Positions 24,563 to 33,220 of a DNA stretch of 50,346 nucleotides are shown in pieces; positions within the stretch are counted from its first letter, which is position 1; every line of letters begins with the position of its first letter. The notes under the pieces are model-generated. The model was not told the DNA's origin. It did no database searches and worked only from the letters and a program-made list of their open reading frames with translations. Made by a program: the position numbers and the translations under genes. The stretch covers positions 1 through 50,346 of the forward strand of contig DAIOWV010000015.1 of the NCBI GenBank assembly GCA_036758285.1, in the 5' to 3' direction. Origin of the DNA: Taishania sp036758285 (GTDB taxonomy: Bacteria > Bacteroidota > Bacteroidia > Flavobacteriales_D > Crocinitomicaceae).

Positions 24563-25456
24563 CTATTTTGTTTCCCAAACAATAATCTTAGCATCGTCCG
24601 AAGATGAAGCGAATGTTTTATCATTTAATTTGATAATGCAATTTACTGAATGTCGATGCCCACCATGTTTAGTGTCTAGTCGCTGAATGATTTTTAATTC
24701 ATTACTCCAAATTTTAATTGTTTTATCTCTACTGGCAGAGATAAACATGTTTTCATTTAGTTGAATGATGTCATATATCATATAATTATGAGCTGGAATA
24801 CTCTTAAAACAGCTGTTTGATTTTTTGTTCCACAGTTTTATATGTGCATCTTTTCCTCCTGTAACTAAAATGTTATCATCTAAATCTAAAAGAGTTCCAA
24901 CTCCATCTTTGTGAGCTGAAAAATGAGAAATGAGATTAAAATAAGTAGTATCAAGAGAGCGAACAACTCCATCTTGTGAGCTCAAATAAATGAATTCACC
25001 ATCTGAACTTACAGTTATTCGGCGTATTTTTCCGCATTCAAAAGGTAGTTTTATTAATAAATTGAGTGATTTAGAATCCCAGACAGATAGCATTCCTTCG
25101 CCATCACTAATGTAAAAATGACTTTTTATAGGATTTTCTGCCATGGAAAAAATCCCTTTTTGATGCATTTTATAAAACTTCAATTCTTTTTTTTCCAGAA
25201 TATCAAAAATATGTACATCTCCAGTCGATAATCCTGTGATTAACTTTGAATTATTGTCAAAAAGTAAAATTGAATAAGGTGTAGCAGGTAGTTTGATTGC
25301 AAATTTATCTTGTTCGCCAGATTTTAAATCCCAACGAACAACATATTTGTCCGCACTTGCAGAATAGATGAACTCGCCATCGTATTGCAGAGAATAAACT
25401 GCTCCTGAATGACCATCAAAAGTGATTTTTTTAGAAAAAAAAGCAATTTCTGACAT
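24563..25456 (-). CDS. WD40-repeat protein
   Basis: 297 residues forming one beta-propeller of about seven WD40 blades: GHSGAVYSLQYDGEFIYSASADKYVVRWDL, DNNSKLITGLSTGDVHIFDI, ENPIKSHFYISDGEGMLSVWDS, SSDGEFIYLSSQDGVVRSLD, LDDNILVTGGKDAHIKLWN, LNENMFISASRDKTIKIWS, LNDKTFASSSDDAKIIVWE. There is no signal peptide or membrane segment, so it is a cytoplasmic protein-binding scaffold. Its partner is unknown; genes on either side are unrelated. It converges with the HsdR_N-like gene, with only five bases between stops. Confidence 0.9.
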   Translation of the reverse strand: MSEIAFFSKKITFDGHSGAVYSLQYDGEFIYSASADKYVVRWDLKSGEQDKFAIKLPATPYSILLFDNNSKLITGLSTGDVHIFDILEKKELKFYKMHQKGIFSMAENPIKSHFYISDGEGMLSVWDSKSLNLLIKLPFECGKIRRITVSSDGEFIYLSSQDGVVRSLDTTYFNLISHFSAHKDGVGTLLDLDDNILVTGGKDAHIKLWNKKSNSCFKSIPAHNYMIYDIIQLNENMFISASRDKTIKIWSNELKIIQRLDTKHGGHRHSVNCIIKLNDKTFASSSDDAKIIVWETK

Positions 25457-25507
25457 GTTATTAATTATAGAAATTCAGTTTACTAGTACGGACTAAATAG
25501 TTTGAAA

Positions 25508-26122
25508 TTATCCATTAATTGCAACTACTTCCTTAACTTCAGGAATGTATTGCTTAAGTAAATTTTCAATACCTCCTTTTAAAGTGGCCGTTGAAGATGG
25601 ACAGCCAGAACAAGATCCTTTTAGAATAACAGAAACCGTTCCGTCATTGTAACCTAAGTAATCGATTGCTCCTCCATCATTTTCAACAGCAGGACGAACA
25701 TATTCATCTAAAATATTAGCAATAGCATCATCAAATTCCGATGGAGACAAATTAGCTAAAAGTGAAGCCTTTTCTTCGTTTTCAACTTTTGATTCAACAT
25801 TTGCAGTCTTTTGTGGCATTGCAATCAAAACTTCTTTACCTTCTTCTATCCAAGTCTTGATAAATTGACGTAATTCCATTGTAATAAAATCCCATGGAAC
25901 ATTGTCCGTTTTTGTAACAGTCACAAAGTTAGCAGCTATAAAAACACCATCAACAAACGGAAAGGCAAATAACTCTTCTGCTAATGGAGAAAAACCTTTT
26001 GCTTCTGAGCTATTTCTAAATTCTGCAGAGTCACCTGTACCTAGTAAATATTTATTTGCAACAAATTTCATTGTTGAAGGATTGGGTGTCATTTCTGAAT
26101 ATATAGTAACGGGAACTTTCAT
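25508..26122 (-). CDS. Nfu-type iron-sulfur cluster protein
   Basis: 204 residues in two domains: an Nfu N-terminal domain (about 1-95, with MTPNPSTMKFVANKYLL and FPFVDGVFIAANFVTVTK) and a NifU C-terminal domain (about 120-204). The latter carries the CxxC pair Cys171/Cys174 in GSCSGCPSSTATLKGGIE, which binds a transient Fe-S cluster for delivery to target proteins. It is cytoplasmic. This is the common Bacteroidota Nfu arrangement. A TAATTTTG promoter box lies just upstream. Confidence 0.93.
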   Translation of the reverse strand: MKVPVTIYSEMTPNPSTMKFVANKYLLGTGDSAEFRNSSEAKGFSPLAEELFAFPFVDGVFIAANFVTVTKTDNVPWDFITMELRQFIKTWIEEGKEVLIAMPQKTANVESKVENEEKASLLANLSPSEFDDAIANILDEYVRPAVENDGGAIDYLGYNDGTVSVILKGSCSGCPSSTATLKGGIENLLKQYIPEVKEVVAING

Positions 26123-26144
26123 TTTTTTGAATTTTATTTAAGTA

Positions 26145-26152
26145 CAAAATTA
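26145..26152 (-). promoter_or_regulatory. candidate -7 box of the Nfu gene
   Basis: TAATTTTG on the minus strand, an exact TAnnTTTG match, 22 bases before the start codon at 26122. A -33 element is not obvious. Confidence 0.38.
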
Positions 26153-26277
26153 CTCAATCTTATGCTATAATCTAAATGAAATTAGAAGAGTTTTTTGTGA
26201 ATTTGTTGTTAAAGTGAGAAGTTGTTAACAATATTCAGAGATGGCTGTTAGAAAATATCTGGCTATTTTATCCGTTC

Positions 26278-26289
26278 TTCTAATTAGAA
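26278..26289. promoter_or_regulatory. palindrome next to the pckA promoter
   Basis: TTCTAATTAGAA is a perfect 12-bp palindrome ending four bases before the pckA -7 box, at the position of the spacer. It could be an operator for a dimeric regulator of gluconeogenesis. Only position and symmetry support this. Confidence 0.3.
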
Positions 26290-26293
26290 CTGC

Positions 26294-26301
26294 TAAATTT
26301 G
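26294..26301 (+). promoter_or_regulatory. -7 box of pckA
   Basis: TAAATTTG, an exact TAnnTTTG match 37 bases before the pckA ATG at 26339. The -33 region lacks a clear TTTG. Confidence 0.45.
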
Positions 26302-26338
26302 TGGTCAAATTAATACATAGCTAAAAATAGTAAAAAGT

Positions 26339-27949
26339 ATGGATATGTTTGGAAAGTTGGGTAATAACACTGATTTAAAGACATCTATTGGGCTCGATAA
26401 TTTAGGGAACCAATTTTGGAATTTAACACCCGCAGAGTTAGTAGAAGATACTATTTTGCTTGGACAGGGAATGTTGACTGATACAGGTGCAATTGCTGTA
26501 GAGACAGGTGAGTTTACTGGACGTTCTCCTAAAGATCGTTTTGTTGTGTGTGATGCAAAGACTGAAAATGCTGTTTGGTGGGGTGATATTAATATCAAAT
26601 TTACTACTGAACAATTCGATGCTCTTTACAACAGAATGAAAGCGTATTTGATTGATAAAGATGTATATGTGCGTGATAATTACGCATGTGCAGATGATAA
26701 TTTTCGTTTAAATATTCGAACTGTTACAGAAACTCCTTGGTCAAATCATTTTGCTAACAATATGTTTTTACGTCCAACAGATGCTGAATTGGAAGATTTT
26801 ACTCCAGATTGGCATGTTGTATGTATCCCTGGATTTAAAGCTATTCCTGAAGTAGATGGGACTCGTCAAAGTAATTTTGCAGTTTTGAATTTTACCAAAA
26901 AGATGATTATTATTGGTGGAACAGGATATACTGGTGAAATTAAAAAAGGAATATTTTCTGTATTGAATTTCTTGCTTCCTCATGAAAAAAATGTTTTATC
27001 AATGCACTGTTCTGCTAATATTGGAGAAGATGGAGATACTGCAATATTTTTCGGTTTGTCAGGAACAGGAAAAACAACCTTGTCTTCTGATCCAAATAGA
27101 AGATTAATTGGAGATGATGAGCATGGATGGGCAGATAATACTGTTTTCAATTTTGAAGGAGGTTGTTATGCTAAAACGATTGATTTATCTAAAGAAAAAG
27201 AACCTCAAATTTATGATGCGATTAAATTTGGAGCAATTCTTGAAAATATCGGTTTTGTAGATGGTTCTTCAACACCTGATTATGCAGATAATTCTATCAC
27301 AGAAAATACACGTGTTTCTTATCCTTTAGAGCATATTGAAAATACAGCTTCGCCTTCTATTGGAACAAGCCCAAAAAATATTTTCTTTTTAACATGTGAT
27401 GCGTTTGGTGTTTTACCTCCGATTTCACGTTTAACGAAAGAACAAGCAATGTATCACTTCATGTCTGGTTATACTGCAAAAGTTGCTGGTACAGAGGTCG
27501 GTATTACTGAGCCTACAACAACTTTTTCTGCATGTTTTGGAGCTGCGTTTTTACCTTTGCACCCTGCGAAATACGCTGAATTATTAGGAAGTAAGTTGGA
27601 TGGTACAGATATCAAAGTTTGGTTGATCAATACAGGGTGGTCTGGTGGATCATACGGTGTTGGTAGTCGAATGAAGTTAAGCTACACAAGATCTATGATT
27701 ACTGCTGCATTGACAGGGAAATTAGATAATGTAAATTATGAGAAATTACCAATTTTTGAACTAGAATTTCCAACTACATGTGAAGCTGTTCCTGCTGAAA
27801 TACTAAATCCTCGTCAAACTTGGACAGATAAATCTGCTTACGATGAGAAAGCGAATAATTTGGCTTCTCAATTTGTAAAGAATTTTGAAAAATTTGCAGA
27901 TCAAACAAGTGATGCAATTAAACAAGCAGCGCCTAAAGTATTAGCATAA
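26339..27949 (+). CDS. pckA: phosphoenolpyruvate carboxykinase (ATP)
   Basis: 536 residues, full length. Converts oxaloacetate and ATP to phosphoenolpyruvate in gluconeogenesis. ATP-type PEPCK motifs are all present: ETGEFTGRSPKDRF near residue 55-68, the phosphate loop GLSGTGKTTL at 239-248 (Lys245), GDDEHGWAD for the metal site, and NTGWSGGSYGVGSRM. The start at 26339 follows a consensus -7 box, and a strong terminator follows the stop. It is divergent from the Nfu gene. Confidence 0.97.
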   Translation: MDMFGKLGNNTDLKTSIGLDNLGNQFWNLTPAELVEDTILLGQGMLTDTGAIAVETGEFTGRSPKDRFVVCDAKTENAVWWGDINIKFTTEQFDALYNRMKAYLIDKDVYVRDNYACADDNFRLNIRTVTETPWSNHFANNMFLRPTDAELEDFTPDWHVVCIPGFKAIPEVDGTRQSNFAVLNFTKKMIIIGGTGYTGEIKKGIFSVLNFLLPHEKNVLSMHCSANIGEDGDTAIFFGLSGTGKTTLSSDPNRRLIGDDEHGWADNTVFNFEGGCYAKTIDLSKEKEPQIYDAIKFGAILENIGFVDGSSTPDYADNSITENTRVSYPLEHIENTASPSIGTSPKNIFFLTCDAFGVLPPISRLTKEQAMYHFMSGYTAKVAGTEVGITEPTTTFSACFGAAFLPLHPAKYAELLGSKLDGTDIKVWLINTGWSGGSYGVGSRMKLSYTRSMITAALTGKLDNVNYEKLPIFELEFPTTCEAVPAEILNPRQTWTDKSAYDEKANNLASQFVKNFEKFADQTSDAIKQAAPKVLA

Positions 27950-27969
27950 AATTTTATTTAATAAATTGT

Positions 27970-27999
27970 AAAATCCTTCAGAATAATCTGAAGGATTTT
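27970..27999 (+). terminator. pckA terminator
   Basis: Perfect 12-base-pair stem (AAAATCCTTCAG/CTGAAGGATTTT) with a six-base loop and a T-rich tail, 20 bases after the pckA stop codon. Confidence 0.88.
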
Positions 28000-28066
28000 T
28001 TGTTTACAATTATTCTGAACTTAGGTTAGAGTAGTAAATCTATTCCTTAATCTGAAAGATTTATTG

Positions 28067-28074
28067 TAATTTTG
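28067..28074 (+). promoter_or_regulatory. -7 box of the dnaG operon
   Basis: TAATTTTG, an exact TAnnTTTG match, 15 bases before the dnaG ATG at 28090. The message would have a very short leader. No good -33 TTTG is visible. Confidence 0.4.
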
Positions 28075-28089
28075 ACCTATTCAAAAAAA

Positions 28090-30061
28090 ATGGCAAATAT
28101 TCCCCCACATATAGTTGATGATATCATGCAAACAGCTCGTATCGAAGAGGTGATTGGAGAATTTGTACATTTGAAAAAAGCAGGTGCAAACTTGAAAGGT
28201 CTTTCTCCTTTTACAGATGAAAAATCTCCTTCATTTGTTGTATCTCCTGCAAAACAGATTTTTAAATGCTTTTCAACTGGAAAAGGAGGGAGTGTTGTCA
28301 CTTTTTTAATGGAANNNNNNNNNNCCGGAAGCATTGCGTTGGCTCGCAGATAAATATGGTGTGCAAATTCCTGAGGATAAACCAATGACTTCAGATGAAT
28401 TAGCTGCTATTTCTGAACGTGAAAGTTTACACATCATCAATGAGTTTGCAAAAGAACATTTCAAAAAAAACATCCATGATTCTGATGAAGGAAAATCCAT
28501 TGGGTTATCGTACTTCGTAGAGCGTGGATTTCGAAAAGATATCATTGAAAAATTTCAATTAGGATATTGTTTAAACTCTGGGAATGATTTCACTGAAGCG
28601 GCTTTAGGTAAAGGTTACAAATTGGAATACCTCGAAAAAGTTGGATTGGTAAAAACAAAAGATGAACGAAAATTTGATTTTTTTAGAGGTCGAGTGATGT
28701 TCCCAATTCATTCTGTTTCAGGTCGTGTATTAGGATTTGGAGGAAGAACGCTTTTTACAGATAAAAAAATTGCAAAATATTTCAACTCACCTGAAAGTAT
28801 CATTTACAATAAAAGTGAAATACTTTATGGTTTGTACTTTTCAAAGGGAGATATTATAAAATATGACAACTGTTTTCTTTGTGAAGGATATACAGATGTG
28901 ATCAGTATGTATCAGGCAGGTATTCAGAATGTTGTGTCTTCTTCTGGAACGTCGCTTACAAAGGAGCAAATTCGATTAATTAAAAGATATACAAATAATG
29001 TTACTATTTTATACGATGGTGACGCAGCTGGTATAAAAGCTTCATTTCGAGGAATAGATTTAATATTACAGGAAGGATTAAATGTAAAAGTTGTATTGTT
29101 TCCTGACGGAGAAGATCCAGATTCTTATTCGAAGAAAGTTAGCTCTACTGAATTGGAGAGTTATATCAATAGTAGCATGCAAGATTTTATCTCCTTTAAA
29201 GCAAGTATTTTGCTGAAAGACGATGATAATGATCCTTTAAAAAGAGCCGAATTAATTAAAGATATTGTCCATTCAGTTGGTTTAATTCCAGACTCTATTA
29301 CGAGAACAGTTTTTTTACAAAAAATTGCCGCTGAGTTTCAAATTCAAGAATCAATATTAGATGCTGAATTACTCAAGATTCGAAAAAATCTCTTAGCGAA
29401 AGATTTTAATGAGCCAGAAATAAGAGAACTTCCAATTACTAAAAATGAACCTATATTTCAACCTTCGATACAAGATGATGTAACAAAGAGTGGAAATAAT
29501 GTTTATCCAGCTGAAGAATATGCATTAATACGTTTAATGGTATTGTATGGAGCAATGGCTACAGAGGTTGAATCAGTTAATGAAAAAGGTGAAAAGATAG
29601 ATCTAGAAATTTCTGTTATCCAATACATCTGCGACGAATTAACAGAAGATGAATTGACATTTGATTCACCAATTTTAAATAAAATTCATCAAATTTATGC
29701 GGAGGGTTTAAACAATAATGAATTGTACAAATCGTCTGTTTTAAAGCGCCAAGAAGATCAGGAAATTGTACGTTTGATTAGTGATATTGAAGCAAATGAA
29801 CATGAAATCAGTGATAATTGGTTGTTATTACATCAAATTGAAACACGAAAAGACGGAGATCGTTTGAAAGTTGCAGTACCTAATGCAATTTATGCTTTTA
29901 AACTCTACAAAATAGAAAATAGAATAAAGGAAATTAGACATCTATTGAAAGATGAAGGTGTAGAAATTGAACAATTAAATCTGTTAATAGGTGAACAGGT
30001 AGTTTTAGAAAAAATAAAGATGCAATTTACCAAAGAATTAGGTAGAACAATTTTGAGATAA
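28090..30061 (+). CDS. dnaG: DNA primase (interrupted by an assembly gap)
   Basis: Synthesises RNA primers for replication. The start is the ATG at 28090 (MANIPPHIVDDIMQTARIEEVIGEFV). A run of ten N (28315-28324) falls after TFLME; the sequence resumes in a different frame at PEALRWLADKYG. Related primases have about six residues there (HEHFTY-like), so the true gap is probably 18 bases, which restores the frame. The TOPRIM domain follows (LCEGYTDVISMYQAG, ILYDGDAAGIKAS) and then a C-terminal helicase-interaction region. In the N-terminal CHC2-type domain only one of four zinc ligands remains (Ser39, Thr42, Cys60, Thr63), as I recall for other flavobacterial primases. It heads a dnaG-mscS-lpxK-punA operon. 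Confidence 0.93.
28315..28324. other. scaffold gap (10 N) inside dnaG
   Basis: Ten undetermined bases between two parts of dnaG. The flanking codons (GAA before, CCG after) are in frames that agree only if the real length is a multiple of three; 18 bases is the expected value from family comparison. Confidence 0.95.
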
Positions 30062-30063
30062 AC

Positions 30064-31203
30064 ATGAATACAGTACTTTTTTATTTAGGACCTTTTGGGA
30101 TAACACTATTAAACATTATACTGATTGTATTGATACTATTATTTTCAGTTGTATTAAGAAAGTATATCAATAGAAAGCTAAAACGCTATTTGGTTAATGC
30201 CAATATACGCGTTGAAGGAAAGCGTACTATCTTAATGCGATTGGTAAGTCAATTAACCTATTTAGTAGTTGGTTATTTAATTATTTTAACATTACAAACA
30301 CAAAATCCCGATGTAAGTTTTCGTCAGTTTTTAGAATACAAAATCATAGATTCTCGAAATTTTGATTTTAGTTTTTCTCACATCATCGCAGTTGTAATTG
30401 TTTTTTATCTGGCAAAATTAGCTGTCAGATTGGTTCAGTTAGTTATTACTCAAAGGTTAAGAAAGAGAAAGGATTATGACGCAGGTTTAGAATATGTTTA
30501 TGTTCAAATAAGTAAGTACGTCATTTACATGATCTCGATAATGATTGCTTCGAATATTATGTTTAGTAATATTTCAGGTTTACTGACCGGATCTTTAGGT
30601 ATACTTGTTGGAGTTGGATTAGGTCTGCAAGACGTTTTCAAAGATTTCATAGCTGGTGTAGTTTTGTTGGTTGAACGAAATCTAATGGTAGGGGATATTA
30701 TTGAATTACCTGATTCTGATGGAACAGAGATGATGGTTGTTAAAGTGACGAAAATTGGAGTAAGAACATCAAAAATTGAAACGAGAGATGGAAATATTTT
30801 GATCATTCCAAATACACATTTAACACAAAATCGTATAGAAAACTGGAGTCAAGGGAGTACGTTATCACGTTTTTTTATAGAAGTTCCAGTTGCATATGGG
30901 GTTGAAACAGAATTGGTCATTCGACTATTGAAACAAGCAGCTTTGAGTCATCCTAAAGTTCATAAAACAACTGAAGTTGTAGTGAGATTGTCTGATTTTC
31001 ATCAAAATCACATGAGGTTTGATTTGATTTTTTGGGCAGATCAGAGTTGGCAAATCAACAACTATCGTTCCGAAATAAGGATGGAAATTGATCGATTGTT
31101 TAGAGAATATAAAATTAATATTCCTTATCCTCAAATGGATTTACACATCATAAGTGACAAACGTAATTCCGGAAGAAATACGGGGCACTACGATGAAAAA
31201 TAA
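30064..31203 (+). CDS. mechanosensitive ion channel (MscS family)
   Basis: 379 residues. Membrane segments lie near residues 10-28, 58-80, 98-120, 140-165 and 170-195. The pore helix region reads SGLLTGSLGILVGVGLGLQDVFKDFIAGVVLLVERNLMVGDIIELP, the MscS signature, followed by the beta domain with VTKIGVRTSKIETRDGNILIIPNTHL. The channel opens under membrane tension to release solutes. It begins two bases after the dnaG stop and is followed by lpxK. Confidence 0.92.
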   Translation: MNTVLFYLGPFGITLLNIILIVLILLFSVVLRKYINRKLKRYLVNANIRVEGKRTILMRLVSQLTYLVVGYLIILTLQTQNPDVSFRQFLEYKIIDSRNFDFSFSHIIAVVIVFYLAKLAVRLVQLVITQRLRKRKDYDAGLEYVYVQISKYVIYMISIMIASNIMFSNISGLLTGSLGILVGVGLGLQDVFKDFIAGVVLLVERNLMVGDIIELPDSDGTEMMVVKVTKIGVRTSKIETRDGNILIIPNTHLTQNRIENWSQGSTLSRFFIEVPVAYGVETELVIRLLKQAALSHPKVHKTTEVVVRLSDFHQNHMRFDLIFWADQSWQINNYRSEIRMEIDRLFREYKINIPYPQMDLHIISDKRNSGRNTGHYDEK

Positions 31204-31218
31204 TTGGTAATAAAGTGT

Positions 31219-32262
31219 ATGGTTTTTCGTAAATACATATTATTTCCTTTTTCATTCCTATATGGTTGTATTACAGCTGTACGTAATTTCCTTTATGATA
31301 AAAAGATAAAGAAATCGTATGCTATTCCTGGTAAATCAATTGTCATTGGTAACCTAAGTATGGGAGGGACAGGAAAAAGTCCTCATACATTGTATTTATG
31401 GCACTTGCTTTCAAAAAACAATAAAATTGCAATTTTAAGTAGAGGATACGGGCGAAAAACCAAAGGTTTGATAGAAGTGTTATCTACGCACTTGTCAACA
31501 GAAGTTGGAGATGAACCTTTAATGTTTAAAAAAAGAGTAGGAGAGGAAACACAAGTTGTTGTCGCAGAGCAAAGAAAACTTGGTGTTGAATGGATTTTGT
31601 CGCAAAAAAAAGATGCAATAATTTTATTAGATGATGCTTTTCAACATAGAAAAGTAACTGCAGGTTTTTCAATTTTATTGACTGACTTTAATAAACCATT
31701 TTTTAATGATTTTGTTGTTCCTTCCGGTACTTTGAGAGAATGGGCCTATGGAAAAAAGCGAGCAGATTGTGTTATTGTAACCAAATGCCCTGATCAATTG
31801 ACTATTGAAGAAAAAAAGAACTATGTCAACAAAATAGAATCGAACTTAATTAAGCCGAAAAAATCACAATTTGTATTTTTTTCAAAAATAATTTATGGAG
31901 ATCTAATTCCTTTTGGTAAAGAAAAAATAGATGTAGATTCTGTTTTGTTGGTAACGGGAATTGCAAATTCAACACCTTTAGAACAACATCTAAAACGGTT
32001 TTATAATGTAGAGTCAATCAATTTTTCAGATCATTATCAATTTACTGAAGCGGATTTAGTTAAAATTCACACAAAATTTGATACATTTACGTCCGAGAAA
32101 TCAATTATCGTTACAACGGAAAAGGATTTTGTTAGATTAGAATCGTTATTGACTACTTATGATAAAACAAATTATCCCTGGTATTTTCAATCGATCTCAA
32201 TCAAATTAGATGAAGAAGAAAAATTTAATGCTTTAATAAATAACTATGTTAACACAATTTAA
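31219..32262 (+). CDS. lpxK: tetraacyldisaccharide 4'-kinase
   Basis: 347 residues from the ATG at 31219 (a TTG at 31204 directly after the mscS stop is open but unlikely). LpxK phosphorylates the 4' position of lipid A disaccharide at the inner membrane. Visible motifs are the P-loop GGTGKS at residues 49-54, SRGYGRKTKG, VGDEPLMF, LLDDAFQHRK, DFNKPFFNDFVVPSGTLREWAYGKKRAD and FSDHYQFTEADL. An N-terminal hydrophobic segment fits membrane association. Its last 17 bases overlap punA. Confidence 0.95.
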   Translation: MVFRKYILFPFSFLYGCITAVRNFLYDKKIKKSYAIPGKSIVIGNLSMGGTGKSPHTLYLWHLLSKNNKIAILSRGYGRKTKGLIEVLSTHLSTEVGDEPLMFKKRVGEETQVVVAEQRKLGVEWILSQKKDAIILLDDAFQHRKVTAGFSILLTDFNKPFFNDFVVPSGTLREWAYGKKRADCVIVTKCPDQLTIEEKKNYVNKIESNLIKPKKSQFVFFSKIIYGDLIPFGKEKIDVDSVLLVTGIANSTPLEQHLKRFYNVESINFSDHYQFTEADLVKIHTKFDTFTSEKSIIVTTEKDFVRLESLLTTYDKTNYPWYFQSISIKLDEEEKFNALINNYVNTI

Positions 32263-33058
32263 AGAGTCAGTTGACTACATTAAGTCAAAAACAAATGTTC
32301 AGCCAACAATTGGAATTATTCTTGGAACAGGTTTGGGTGGATTGGTAAAAGAAATCGAAATTATCGATGAAATCGAATACAAAGATATTCCAAACTTCCC
32401 TGTATCTACAGTAGAAAGTCATAAAGGAAAGTTGATTTTTGGTAATCTTGGTGGAAAACAAGTTGTTGCTATGCAAGGACGTTTCCATTATTACGAAGGG
32501 TATAACATGAAACAAGTTACTTTCCCAGTAAGAGTTTTTAAATTGTTAGGAATCGAACGTTTATTTGTATCAAATGCTTCTGGAGGTGTTAACCCTGATT
32601 ATGAAGTGGGAGAGATTATGATCCAAGATGATCATATCAATATGTTTCCTGAGCACCCATTGTTAGGGAAAAATTTTGATGAATTAGGACCTCGTTTCCC
32701 TGATATGTCTCAACCATACGACAGAAAAATGATTGAATTGGCAAAATCTATAGCTGCTGAAAATAACATTAAAGTTTCTGTTGGAACTTACCTTGGTTTA
32801 ACTGGACCTACACTTGAAACACCAGCTGAGTATAAGTACGTACGTATTATTGGTGCTGATGCTGTTGGTATGTCAACTGTTCCTGAAGTTATCGTAGCTC
32901 GTCATATGGAAATTCCTTGTTTTGCAATTTCAATTATTACTGACTTAGGAGTTCCTGGGAAAATTCAAGAAACTTCTTTGCAAGATGTAATTGAAGTAGC
33001 TAACAGACAAGAGCCAAAGATGACTTTAATCATGCGTGAATTAATTTCAAGAGTATAA
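32246..33058 (+). CDS. punA: purine-nucleoside phosphorylase
   Basis: 270 residues, a trimeric class purine-nucleoside phosphorylase that releases guanine or hypoxanthine from nucleosides for salvage. Conserved segments are GIILGTGLGGL, MQGRFHYYEGYNMKQVTFPVRV, VSNASGGVNPDYEVG, YLGLTGPTLETPAEYKYVRIIGADAVGMSTVPEVIVARH, and CFAISIITDLG. It is cytoplasmic. It overlaps lpxK by 17 bases, so it is translated from the dnaG operon transcript; a strong terminator follows. Confidence 0.95.
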   Translation: MLTQFKESVDYIKSKTNVQPTIGIILGTGLGGLVKEIEIIDEIEYKDIPNFPVSTVESHKGKLIFGNLGGKQVVAMQGRFHYYEGYNMKQVTFPVRVFKLLGIERLFVSNASGGVNPDYEVGEIMIQDDHINMFPEHPLLGKNFDELGPRFPDMSQPYDRKMIELAKSIAAENNIKVSVGTYLGLTGPTLETPAEYKYVRIIGADAVGMSTVPEVIVARHMEIPCFAISIITDLGVPGKIQETSLQDVIEVANRQEPKMTLIMRELISRV

Positions 33059-33093
33059 TTCAACAAGAAAAAGAATTATACTTTATTATATTG

Positions 33094-33119
33094 ATGGGAT
33101 GTATTTAATTACATCCCAT
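33094..33119 (+). terminator. terminator of the dnaG-mscS-lpxK-punA operon
   Basis: Perfect ten-base-pair stem (ATGGGATGTA/TACATCCCAT) with a six-base loop and a T-run, 35 bases after the punA stop. Confidence 0.88.
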
Positions 33120-33159
33120 TTTTTTATTTAAATAACGTTCTTATAATACGATAAAACGT

Positions 33160-33167
33160 TAAATTTG
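33160..33167 (+). promoter_or_regulatory. -7 box of gatB
   Basis: TAAATTTG, an exact TAnnTTTG match 53 bases before the gatB ATG at 33221. Two copies of the palindrome AACGTT (33133-33138 and 33155-33160) lie just upstream, 22 bases apart. Confidence 0.45.
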
Positions 33168-33220
33168 CAATCCAAGTTGAAAAGTGTAATCACTAACAAC
33201 GAACACAAAAACACATTGCA

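Noticed and set aside
28334..30061. Separate gene starting after the N-gap
   Set aside because: It is the continuation of dnaG; the apparent start arises from the undetermined bases.
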